A stretch of 29,321 nt of DNA from a virus: positions 1 to 29,321 of IMG/VR virus record IMGVR_UViG_3300032291_004083; one strand, given 5' to 3'. The notes under the pieces are model-generated. The model searched no databases. It had not been told where the DNA came from and worked only from the letters and a program-made list of their open reading frames with translations. Position numbers and translations under genes: made by a program. Positions 1 to 10,700 of the stretch are shown in pieces. The first letter of the stretch is position 1; every line of letters begins with the position of its first letter.

Positions 1-1028
1 CCCTCGAACACGATGGTGCCACCTGTCAGCACATTGATGGCTGACGAATGAACTGCTCCCGTGATTTCTGTAGCAGTGATGGCCGTGGCATTTATAGTGC
101 CTGTTACATCAAGTTTGGTTGTTGGCGTTGTGGTTCCTATGCCCACCCTGCTGGTGGCGCCATCTATGGTCATCACCACTACTCCTGCAGATCCACCATC
201 ATTGACCTTGAATGTGATGTCGGCATCGGGAGTGAAGCTCTGCAACACAGGCCCCACGCTGCCGCCTGAGTCCACTGTGATTTTGAAATCGCTGTCCAGT
301 CCCACTGTGAGACCACCATCATTCAAGACACCCAAAGTGCCCGATGTGGTTTCGTTGGAATTCCGCGCCATGTATGATGCTGGCCCCAATCCACCTAATT
401 TGTCTGAGTCTGTGGATGTGCCTGTAAGTTTATTGCCCGTCACTGCTGTGGACAGCGTGATACCGGCATAGATTTGAGGGAATCCTGCAATTGCAATTTT
501 TGGTGTAAATGCGTCCTCACTTATGATTGCTATCTTGGTTCCATCATTATACCACACCGTGATGTTTTGGCTGACGTCAGTGGAGCTAGATATTGTCTCA
601 TATATGAAACCGTTCTGCTGACCTTCCGTCACTGTGGCCGGTGGTCCAACCAAGATATTACTTGCGCCGTTGTTGAAATACAATTGTTGTGTGTTGGAGT
701 CAATCCATAGGTCTCCTGCTATCAGCCCCGCTGGAGTGACGCTGGTGTAGCTTACCCCGCTGGATGGTTGAAAACTAGTGCCCGTGTAAATTTTTAACCT
801 TCCACTTGTCTCGTCATACCAAAGCTGGCCCTTTATTGGTTTGGATGGCGCGGTGGTGTTGCTGAAATTTTCCAACAAGTGTAGAAAATTTTCTGCTATG
901 ACCTCTCCATATCCCGCATATCCTTTGCCCACGAACGACAGATCTGTCTGCGTGTTAAGAATGGAATCCTGTACCACGTACTGATTTGGCGACGCTGCAG
1001 TGTTGACCTTATTGACTGTGTATGGCAT
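1..1028 (-). CDS. Tail-fibre-like virion structural protein, 3' truncated by window edge
   Basis: An open frame starts at ATG 1028 and runs off the left edge; 342 codons are visible without a stop. The N-terminus reads MPYTVNKVNT and is followed by LSFVGKGYAGYGEVIAENF and a QLWYDETSGRLKIYTG segment, a composition I associate with fibre and structural proteins of marine T4-like phages. Near the window edge it has VGIGTTTPTTKLDVTG, a motif that commonly precedes the C-terminal region of phage tail fibres and spikes, often ahead of an intramolecular chaperone; that part lies outside the window. A second LWIDSNTQQLYF segment resembles the first WYDE segment, so the N-terminal half may hold two related beta modules. 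It starts five bases after the stop of the upstream structural gene, with GGAA nearby as a weak ribosome site, so it is likely co-transcribed with it. Role as a host-contact fibre is inferred. Confidence 0.75.
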   Translation of the reverse strand, partial: MPYTVNKVNTAASPNQYVVQDSILNTQTDLSFVGKGYAGYGEVIAENFLHLLENFSNTTAPSKPIKGQLWYDETSGRLKIYTGTSFQPSSGVSYTSVTPAGLIAGDLWIDSNTQQLYFNNGASNILVGPPATVTEGQQNGFIYETISSSTDVSQNITVWYNDGTKIAIISEDAFTPKIAIAGFPQIYAGITLSTAVTGNKLTGTSTDSDKLGGLGPASYMARNSNETTSGTLGVLNDGGLTVGLDSDFKITVDSGGSVGPVLQSFTPDADITFKVNDGGSAGVVVMTIDGATSRVGIGTTTPTTKLDVTGTINATAITATEITGAVHSSAINVLTGGTIVFE

Positions 1029-1033
1029 CTATT

Positions 1034-1717
1034 TTATTCCGTGAATGTTGTTAACGACTGTATCCTCAACGTGTAATCAATTTGTATCAATCTATTCAAA
1101 CTTTTTTGTATGGGATGGAATATCACATGTGTCAATAATTTGTTGGATGTGCTGTTTTCTGCACCTTCCCATGATACCAATCCTAATTCGTCGAACACAT
1201 AGTCGCCATTGAAGTTCGTTGTGTTGTCAAAGGCCTCTTGGTTTGTAGGTTCACCGTAGTCCAAAGTACATGTGGCCACTATGTCAGTGTACTTGTTGCC
1301 CGCTGTGTGCCTGATCTCCATTTTATTCCTTGTGGTATCCTTGTTGGTGGCGGAGTTGTCATCGATCACTTTATAATATGTCTTGTTGTACAACGTGGCG
1401 TTGGTACCAGTGGTGTTGGGCGTCAAATAGGTTATTATTCCCGTGGCATCCACTGTGGTGCCACCGTTTCCAAATGCCATCTCATGAATGAAACCCGATG
1501 TCTTGTTTGCCAGGCTGCTGGCTAGTCCTATGCTCATGTTCTCATAGTGTATGGCGTTTCTCTTGTCCACTATGACTTCACCTGTTTTAGGATCCCATAT
1601 TTTTATGTGACCTTCAACTTTCACTCCGGACTGGTCCTGTGGCTTTTTTGTATCATTTTTCATGTTATTTTCTTTGATTTCTTGTTCTGTCATTGCGTTG
1701 TATTTATTCAGGTGCAT
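1034..1717 (-). CDS. Virion structural protein, 227 aa, probably tail or fibre associated
   Basis: This 227-residue protein has a short charged N-terminal stretch (residues 1-30), then GHIKIWDPKTGEVIVDKRNA and a conserved-looking core with MAFGNGGTTVDATGI. It ends in a beta-rich segment, TLRIQSLTTFTE. I recall this core from uncharacterised structural proteins next to fibre genes in marine T4-like phages, but I cannot name a function. The chosen start is 1717: AGGAG lies nine bases upstream, inside the last codons of the giant gene, and the two genes overlap by 14 bases, which suggests translational coupling. Alternative starts are Met9 (1693) and Met19 (1663); these would be used if the AATAAATA at 1701-1708 acts as a late promoter. 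No signal peptide or membrane segment is seen. Confidence 0.7.
   Translation of the reverse strand: MHLNKYNAMTEQEIKENNMKNDTKKPQDQSGVKVEGHIKIWDPKTGEVIVDKRNAIHYENMSIGLASSLANKTSGFIHEMAFGNGGTTVDATGIITYLTPNTTGTNATLYNKTYYKVIDDNSATNKDTTRNKMEIRHTAGNKYTDIVATCTLDYGEPTNQEAFDNTTNFNGDYVFDELGLVSWEGAENSTSNKLLTHVIFHPIQKSLNRLIQIDYTLRIQSLTTFTE
1701..1708 (-). promoter_or_regulatory. Possible late promoter, AATAAATA
   Basis: On the minus strand the octamer AATAAATA spans the stop codon of the giant gene. It differs from the T4 late consensus TATAAATA only at the first base and fits the NATAAATA form described for cyanophage late promoters. A start of transcription a few bases downstream would fall near 1694, so transcripts would favour the internal starts of the 227-residue gene. 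The match may be chance, because the region must also encode two overlapping proteins. Confidence 0.3.
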
Positions 1718-4700
1718 TTGTTGGTTCTCCTGATAGGAATCGTGCTTGGTTAGTTGTTGATTTTTGCAGGCCTTTGCCGTTGGCTGCAGTGCTTGCGCCC
1801 GCGGTGTACCAAACCCTGCCTCGTTTTTGTACCACTTTTACCTCAATCTCTGCCACGGGCATCTGTGCAAGTGTGATGTTGGCAGTGCTGCCGTCAATTG
1901 TAAAGTTCAGTGTGCTGCCGTCATCGCTAACGTATGGTAATCTCCTACCCCCCACGAAAACATCTAACTCATATGGTGTGGCCGGGGCCAATGATGTTGG
2001 GAAGGTGCTGGTGCTTCCGTCCGTTGTTGTTGTTTTGGCATAGATTGTCTCTGCATATGGCACTGTCTGTGATGCTGATGCATCAACCACTTGTGCGCCA
2101 GAGGCATGATTTTGCAAGGCCGTGCCCAACGTTGCCCTCCTAAGTTGGGACAAAGTGTTGCCCACTTTTATGAAATATTCTATTCTTTCTTCTCCAATGA
2201 ATAGTACCCCCGGCACCGATCCACCCGGAGGTGATGCCACCCTGCTTGCATCAGCTAGAGTGATCGATGCTGAAGTCGGAGTCACTGCCTCGGCTAATTT
2301 TGTTGTGCCCTGAGCGCTGATTCTCTTGAAGAAGTTCCTGTTCAGCATGTCCTTGAAAATTCTAAATCCAATTGCGTTCCCCGCACCTTCAACCGCAAAG
2401 TACATAACATCTATCCTGTCAGATGATGTCAGTGTCACTCCGCTTATTTTTAAAGTTCTTGGATTAGAGAAATAGTTTGCGCCTGTCAAGAAATTATATC
2501 CATGCGTCAGTGCTGTTCCATTCAACCAAACAAATACATAATTGCTGTTGAGTGGAGTTTCCTGCAAAGTAAATTCTCCAGAACCGTTTCCTTGAAATAT
2601 TTCTCTGCGTTGGTTCATCCCCACGGCGTTGTTGAAAGTGGTAGCGAAAAATTCAGTGCCCGCAGTCAGTGCGATGCCATCCGCTGCCAGCTGTGACGGC
2701 TTCAATATGATGTCATCACCTGTGTTATAATAATGATTATTCAGCAACACGGAAACCGCTATCACGTCCAAGCTGCCTGGAGCGGAAACGAATATCACCT
2801 GCTGAGAGCCAATGTTCACTGTGTAGTCCGTGAAAAGATCATTCTTGGTGCCATTCACATAAACCTCTATCTGGCTGGCATCGGTAACCGTGTTTGCTGG
2901 ATCTGTGCCAAGGCCATATGTGGTGGTGCTGCCATCGCCAGCGTAATAGGTGTTGTCCGGACCTCTCAATATCTTACCTCCAAGTTGCAACATAGTCAGT
3001 CCTGAGAATGGGCCGATAGCGCCCGGCGGATATGTCAAAGTTATTCTATTGGTGCTGCCATCATATGTAAATTGTTCAGATCTTATCTCTGCATGTGCCC
3101 TGCCGCTGGCGGCCGGCTGATTGAATGCTGCTATCTGTATGGACTTGCCCGACGCTGGGGGATTAGCTGTTGATCCGTCACCGGTGTGAAAAGTAATTGT
3201 GACCAATTTATCTGCCACTGCATACGTGTAATTGTTGGTAGGAACCCCGTCCACTGTGACATAAAGCTGACTTATAGCGCTGTCCAATTGGAACGATTCT
3301 CTTGCCGATGTTGTGAATGACACTGTTGAACCATCTCCTGTAAATGTATCCAACACCATGTAATTTTTTCCTGATATAGCAAAACTTTTGATAGATATTT
3401 TTTGACCTGCCGATGGCGCAGCAGTGAATGTCACTGTTTGATTTGTGATGTCTACCACGTGGGTCGTCGCTGTGCTATCTCCAGCATCTTCCGATTCCAG
3501 TGTCAGGCCATCCAGTGTGACAATGACTGACGCCTGTGTGCCTGGGGTTTGGCCAATATCAAACACTTTAGTTGTGCCATCTCCTGTGTAATTTTTATTG
3601 ATAATAAAAGGCACGCCTGATTCTGGTGCTGTGTAAACCTTTATATCTACTGTGTCAAACATAGATCCAGGCACGTTCTCTTCCGGGGCATAACTTGTGT
3701 CAGGAGTGATAAAACCATCGCCCTCCAATATCACATCACTTGGCGCTATGCCAACTGCGGAGCCAAATAATCCACCGCTTATCAAGGTGTCTAATGTGCG
3801 GTCATCTGTGGGTGTCAAAACTCCGTCATCGTCAAATGGTATGAATTCTATTTTATCGCCATTGCCAACAACCGAGCTGTCATCTGGTATGACTGTGAAT
3901 GTCTTCGTTGAACCATCGCCACGGAATACCAAAGAAGTCTGCCTTACACCATTCACGTAAACAGTGTACACGTCCGTTGCCAATGGAGCGCTGGAGAAAG
4001 TGAATGCCGTGCTGCTGCCATCACCATAAAAGGTCTGCACCCTGCTGAGTCCGTAGTTGTCCCACGGTGCTTCATACCAAAGTGATCTGTCCCATCCTTG
4101 GCTGCTGTTAAAGGCCAATCCAGTCACCATGACTCCACCGTAATCCACTCCGGTCATCAATTGTGAAAGTTCATTGCCCGGCATGCCTGTAGCAGGGCTG
4201 TACAATCCCAGAGTTCTTTCTGCCGCCGTAATATATGGTTCATCTCCTCTTAATTTCAACAGATTATCCAATCCGTCGTTGAAATCTGCTGTGCTGGTGA
4301 ACCCTGTGATCACCTTATAAAAATTATTGCCACGACGCAAAAGGTCATTGTAAGCATACGCAGTGGACTCTGTCCACTCTAAAATTGTGGCTGTGCTTTT
4401 CACTCTGTCAAATTTGATGATAGTGGACACATCTCGAACAAGATCATTCTGTAAATTTGCATAGGCCTTGGCAGTGTCTGCTGGCGTTGTTCCGTCCGCA
4501 CCCCCACCTATCAGCACCACTGTTGGGGTGGCAGTGTAATTTGACCCAGTGGTCAACACTGTTATTCTGCTCACTGACCCGTTTCTGATATCAGCTATGG
4601 CCGTGGCTTGTGTGTTTCCCGCTTCAGAATATAAAACATATCCTACCGGCCTATCAGCTATTGCTATGTTTTGATCCATTAATGGCATGTAGAATTCAGT

Positions 4701-7700
4701 GCCCACATGCTCTGCAAATGTGAAAATTTCGCTGACTCCGGCCCCACCTGCCAGGTTATCCGCTGATTTCGCATCTGCCTCGGAAGTGTATAGAGGATAG
4801 AAATATCCATATTCTCCAGACGTGTCTCCGCTAGCGCTTGTTCCAAGCAAGGCGAATGGACCAACGCTTGTTGTGGTGCCCCCAACTAGTCTGACCGTTG
4901 GAGCAGTGTCGTAACCACTGCCACCATTTGTCACTGTGATAGTGTTCACATATTTCTTATGATTGTCTCTCCAGAAGCGATAAGGATACTTTGACAATGT
5001 TGTAGTGTCAGTTATGGTGTTGATGTTTCTAATTCGTTCTCCATCATAGAAAGCGGGAAGATCAAAATCCGTATAGATTCCATCCTGCGTCTCGGTGCCT
5101 GTGTAACCTAATTTGTACTCTCTTATCTTTGTGTGGAAGGGCTTGACTTCGTTGATATAACTCTCCACGTAATCATCTGTGCCTATCTTGTATGTTTTTC
5201 TTTGATCCAACGGTCTCACACTATTTGTCACGTTGATAAATGAAGTTTTAAATAACCAGTCGACATAAAGCTGCTCTTCCAAAACTCTTCGCAGACCTAT
5301 AAAAAATAAATTATTGTATTCTACCTTTAAATCTCCAACAAATATGTCGTCTCTTAAAGCAGTCAGTATCTTTTTTGTTTCAAGAGTTGGTTGTTGATCA
5401 AAAAAGTTATTATCAAACGGATCCCCATCTTCGAAGCCCACGTTGTTGATATCGTAGTTGTAAAGTGCATTGCTCAGTTGAATGGTGCCGTTCTGTGTGG
5501 CGCAATTTTTAAATCCATCTGCTGTTTTTAAGAATATCTTCCAGCCGCCTGTGTCTGAATTTAAAACTTTTACATATTTGCCTGCGTCTAGATCTCTCAG
5601 TGTGTCTAGCTGGTATTGGAAGCTCAGCTGGCGATCAATAATAACATCACTGTCTATTCCTGTGTCATACCAATCCACGAAACTGTAATAATTGTTTGTT
5701 TTGTAGGTCTGTACTTTAAATCTGTTCCATTCGGTCCCATTCCAGTTGTATATGGCCCAGTAACCTTTGCTGTTTTGCTCATCTGCTCTGACCAATGCAT
5801 TGACTGATCCGCTGATATCATTTGTATTGATAAAAATTAGATCAGCATAGGTATCAACTAAGATGTCCCATTCTCCAGAGGTCTGCAGCGGCTCGGGATC
5901 AGCAGAATTAAGGTTAATAAAATTTACACTGTAGGCCAGTTGATACTTACGGAGAACGGTGTTGCTGTAGTTTATGATATCTTTAAGTGCGGCGAACCTG
6001 TCCTTGTACCAACTCTGCCTTGGTCTGATATTGTTGCCGTAGCGTTGATTAAGAGGCAATGTGAGATCAGGGACCTCGCCGCCTATATCATCCTCCCCTA
6101 TAAGGCTGTCCCACCATTTCTTTTCAACGTTCTCATTGGGCCTATCGTCCTTGTCGCCTTCTTTAAATATTTTCCAAACTGTGTGGACATCTGATTCGTT
6201 CTCGTTTTCTCTGTAATTTATGTTTAGCACTGTGTTCCGATTGACCAAGCTATCTCTCACATTGAAAGTGATGATAGAATTTCTATCTGATATCGTGAAA
6301 TATTTCACCCCACTTCCTAGAGGATTGATGATAATGTTGGCAATGTATGCAGTTGTATTTTTCCTTTCAGTGACCGAGACGTTTTTTGCTGGCAAGAATA
6401 CTGAATTCTTTACCCAAAAATAATAATGGTTTAGGAAACTGTCCGAGTTGGCGTCATATTTTTGTTTCACCGTAAGAACAGTGTTATCCGCATGCAGAGG
6501 AGTACCCGAGATTCTCCTCGACAATCCTTCTGTGGTGTCGGCTCTTGCAGCCCACTCCGACGGCAGGAAAGTTGATTCAACCCATTCGTAAATGTTTATG
6601 TTTGAGCCTGGAAATAAATTGCCCCAATTTTTAGTTTTGTGTTCTTGTCCCGCTTGCTCATACCATACCCATCTAGCCTGGCTTAGGTCCCACCAAACCT
6701 CTCCAACATGCTCCTCGCCCCAGGCAGTGTTGGTGCTAACAGTTTTACCCACTGTGCCAACAGTATAGATAGCTGGATCCCATTCGGTTTTATAATTTAT
6801 TTCTCTATCGGCTAATCCCAATATCCTGCCTTTTATCGGATCATAATAATCTAAATAATCTATAATTTCATTTTTAGCTGTGTCAAATATAAAAGCAGAT
6901 TCAATCTTGCTGCTGTCTACAAGTTCTTCTTCCGTAACTTGGGACTGCCATGCATATTGACCAGGTGTCTTAAGGTCATATAAGGCCACAGATCCATTAT
7001 TGGTGCCAAGTGTTGATCCATCATTCTGTAAAAGAGAATCGCCGGGTGCTCCAACATAGACAGCAGTATCAGTGACGCATACTCCTTTTCCAAAATCGTC
7101 GTTGGTGCTGACACGATCAGTAATCAATTTCTGATCTATCACAAACTTGTTGTTGTATTTGGTGGCCGTAAAAGCTCCACCCGATCCTATGTTTAGGTCC
7201 ACTATCCTAGTGTCTTGCAGATCCAGGGTGGTAGATCCGTTATCAAATTTCATCACTCTCTCGTTGCTGAAATTTTCCGCTCCTATCACTAATCTATTAG
7301 CAGAATGATTTATACTCAACGATGAACCAAATCGCATGTTGGTTTTAGTTTCTGGAGCCGGTATGGTCTGCTGTAATGTGTAAGTGTTTGTGGAGGCATC
7401 CGCGTTCCATTTGTAACAATACACTGCTCCCGCATCGTCCTGCGAGTTGCTGTCAACTCCGGAAGCTGACACAATAAGGGTGGTGCCATCCTTGCTCATT
7501 GCTATGCTGTCTCCAAAATTTAATTCATTAGAACTGCCGTCTGCGCTGACGCCAACCAATGTCTGTCTATGTGTGAATATCAGTGTTGTGCTGCCATCAT
7601 TATATTGATGATTACTTGTGAATATTTCAACTTTGCCCGAATTGCCCGGGCTCACTGAGCTTATTGCTAATATATCTCCATTGTCATTCACAGCTATCCT

Positions 7701-10700
7701 ATGACCAAATCTCTTGCCGGTGCCAGGCTCACTGCTTTGAATCGACGATGTCTGTGTCCATTGGGAATAGGTGCTATCGTTTGCCAGTCCCCAGGTGTAC
7801 ACGTAAACTATTCCATTCTCGTTGCTGTATCCTGGTGCCCCAACAAAAAGATATTTTGGTAATGTACTTCTCATGCTGCTCACCGTTGGCTCTGCCACCG
7901 CGGTTGACCAACCAAAGTTTAGGTTGTCTAATATGGTGCTGCTGTCAGACGGTGGGACTAAAGTATTAAGAGAATCATAATTTTTGCTGAAGTTGTTCCA
8001 GATGTAGGTCTTTATCAGTCCAGCATTCTGATGCCTGGAACTGTCGCTGCCTGGCACAATTGTGTTATTGTACGGAGCTCCAGCTACTACTATATTTTCA
8101 TCTGTGCTGATTGATAAACTTTCTCCCAATCTAGAAGTATAATCATCGTTGTCGGTCATTGACACACTGGCCACTATGTCATACGTGGTGCCGGCACTGT
8201 TTTTGGAGCGACGAAAGAAATGTATGGTTCCTTGCTCCATGCCTGGGGCAGACACTATCAAAAACTTACCATCGTTGCGACTCACTATCCTATAACCAAA
8301 CTCCTGATTATTGGGCGTGTCTGGTGCCGGCAGTGACACAGTTACGTATGGATCTACTTTTTCATAAATCTTCCATTTGTTTCCTACGTTGTCCACAAAC
8401 ACCTTGTCACCTGGCACATCGTTGTTTCTTTCTCGGTACCCCTTGTAGGAGATAGCGTCATTGACATTGTCCATTGACGACAACCTCACAGATACAAAAT
8501 TATAGAGATTTCCATAGCTGTCTTGCGTTGATCCGTCAACGCCTATGCCATTACGTGTGATAGTGTTGGCCTGGTCAAAAGCTATCACGATGCTTTTATT
8601 GGTGGGAGTCAACTGCACCCTGTACACGCCATTTAAGTTTCTGAATTGGCTGTTAGATATGCCAATGTAGTCTCCAACCACAAGAGAGTGTACTGATGTT
8701 AGACTAATTATTATACCTCTGAAATTATTAATTGCTGATATGGCAATTATTTTAGATCCTGTGAAAGTTAATCTTTTGACATCCCAGTCATTGTTGGATT
8801 TTTTAGCGATCCATACCAAATCATCCTGTTGTATCAGGTTCATGTCGAGATTTAAAAGATCCTGTTCATTGAACACCGTATGCTGTACATCTAGCAGTCT
8901 AGGATACCCAGCCGTTCGGAATTTTTGAATAACATCTCTATCCACTCCCTCTAGAGAGTAATCATATTTGTTAAAGGTTTGGGCGGCCGTATATTCAAGT
9001 GGAGTTTGATACATTTCACTTTTCCGTACAGCCACTGACTTGACCCAATTCACATCATCCGCGTCACTGTCCAGCAGTTCAATGCTTTGTATATTGTTAA
9101 CAAAAACGTCGTCCGGCATTCGTATCTGTATGGCATTCTTGCCTTGTATGTTGCCGAACTCTCCAACTTTGATCATCCATTCGGGATAAATGTTCAGAGA
9201 GATGTTCTCATCCAGGAACTTTGCCTTAAGCAGCTTGTCAATGGCGTTTTGCGTACCTTTCTCTCTTATAAATCCCTGATAGAACTTGTACTGGCTAACA
9301 TCGTTCAAGAATAAATTTTCTAAATAATCTCTACTCTGGTATCCCGTAAGATGCTGAGCTAATTTTTGTTGACCCTCATCAAAATTATCACTCTCCAGGT
9401 CATAAAAATCATTAAATTGTGATATCTTGTAATCAAAATTAGGTATTAATTGAGAAACTGGCTTTTCATTTTTGCTTTGCCAATACTCGCCATTGAAAAC
9501 ATTACCTGAATTATGATTTGTTTTGGCCACATAAAATTTTGCGTTGTATTCTACTGTACTACCAATCTGATAATCCGTATTGGCTGTCCATGCATTGATC
9601 TTTGCTTCATCAAACATAAATCCGGGAGAGTAGTAATCTCCGTTCCAATCTCCAGTCTTCCATCCAATCAGCTTGAGCCTCTCTTGTCGGAACCCGGTGG
9701 CCAATTGTAATATAATATCCGAAAAAACAGTCACATTGTCGAAAAGAAGCACATGTTCTTTTTGGACGGCATTCATGGTGACGTGATAAATCCCTATCTC
9801 TGTATTTTTGCTCACTATCTCAAATGTGCTGCCAATCCTCTTGGTGCTTATTGATTGAGTGTTAATAGTCTTGCCTGCGGAATCTAGCACAGTGTACTCG
9901 CCTTGCAGATTTTGTAATTTACCGATCACGCTGTCCACGGTGTTGAGACTGAATCCTTCTGCACCTGGACTGAGGGTGATTGCCGACCCGGGAGCCCATC
10001 CTTGACGAGTCCAATATAAGAACTCCTTTGCCGACATTACCCAATCCATGGTCTCTCCCAATTCATTGCTGAATCTTTCAAATACGAATCCTCGAGATTC
10101 CAAATATTTTCCGTATCCTATTAAAAAGTTTACTAATGATTGCGGGTCTCTGAATACAGTACCATATGGTACTATTTTTACACTGGTTGACCAGTCTTTG
10201 TAAACTACAGCCGTGCCACTGCCGACTTCTAGTGTGTAACTATTATTGTTTTGCAAAGGCTCAAATATCTTGAAGTAAGGTTTGATTGTGTTGTATCCAA
10301 TAATCTTGTATCCACCTTCGAGGGTGCTGCCATCATTTGCTACTGCACTGTTGAGCTCAACAAGCACGCCCGAATAATCAAACGTGTCCACAGGATTACT
10401 TGATCTAAATAATATTTTATAATTCTCGTCAGGTATGAACTGCGATCCGGCTGTTGATCCGGGACTGACACTGTCTGTCAAAATCTTTAAATTTTGTTTG
10501 TCTGTAAATCCTCCCAGTTTGTAAGCGAGCTGCACATTGAGATTTTTCATTTTGTCATAAAAATTTGGTGCCGGGTCAAGATTATTTTTAATAATATAAT
10601 TGACCACAAATGGTTGGTATCCTGCGGTCATGTATCTAGTAATCACTCCAGTGGTGGAATCAGTGGCTGTCTCCAAATGATATTTTGCGTTGCGCAGAGT

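Noticed and set aside
1237-1300. Frequent CACTGTG/CCACTGTG heptamers on the plus strand throughout the structural genes
   Set aside because: They mostly encode Thr-Val (ACA GTG) or similar codon pairs on the minus strand and follow its codon preference, so no separate signal is claimed.
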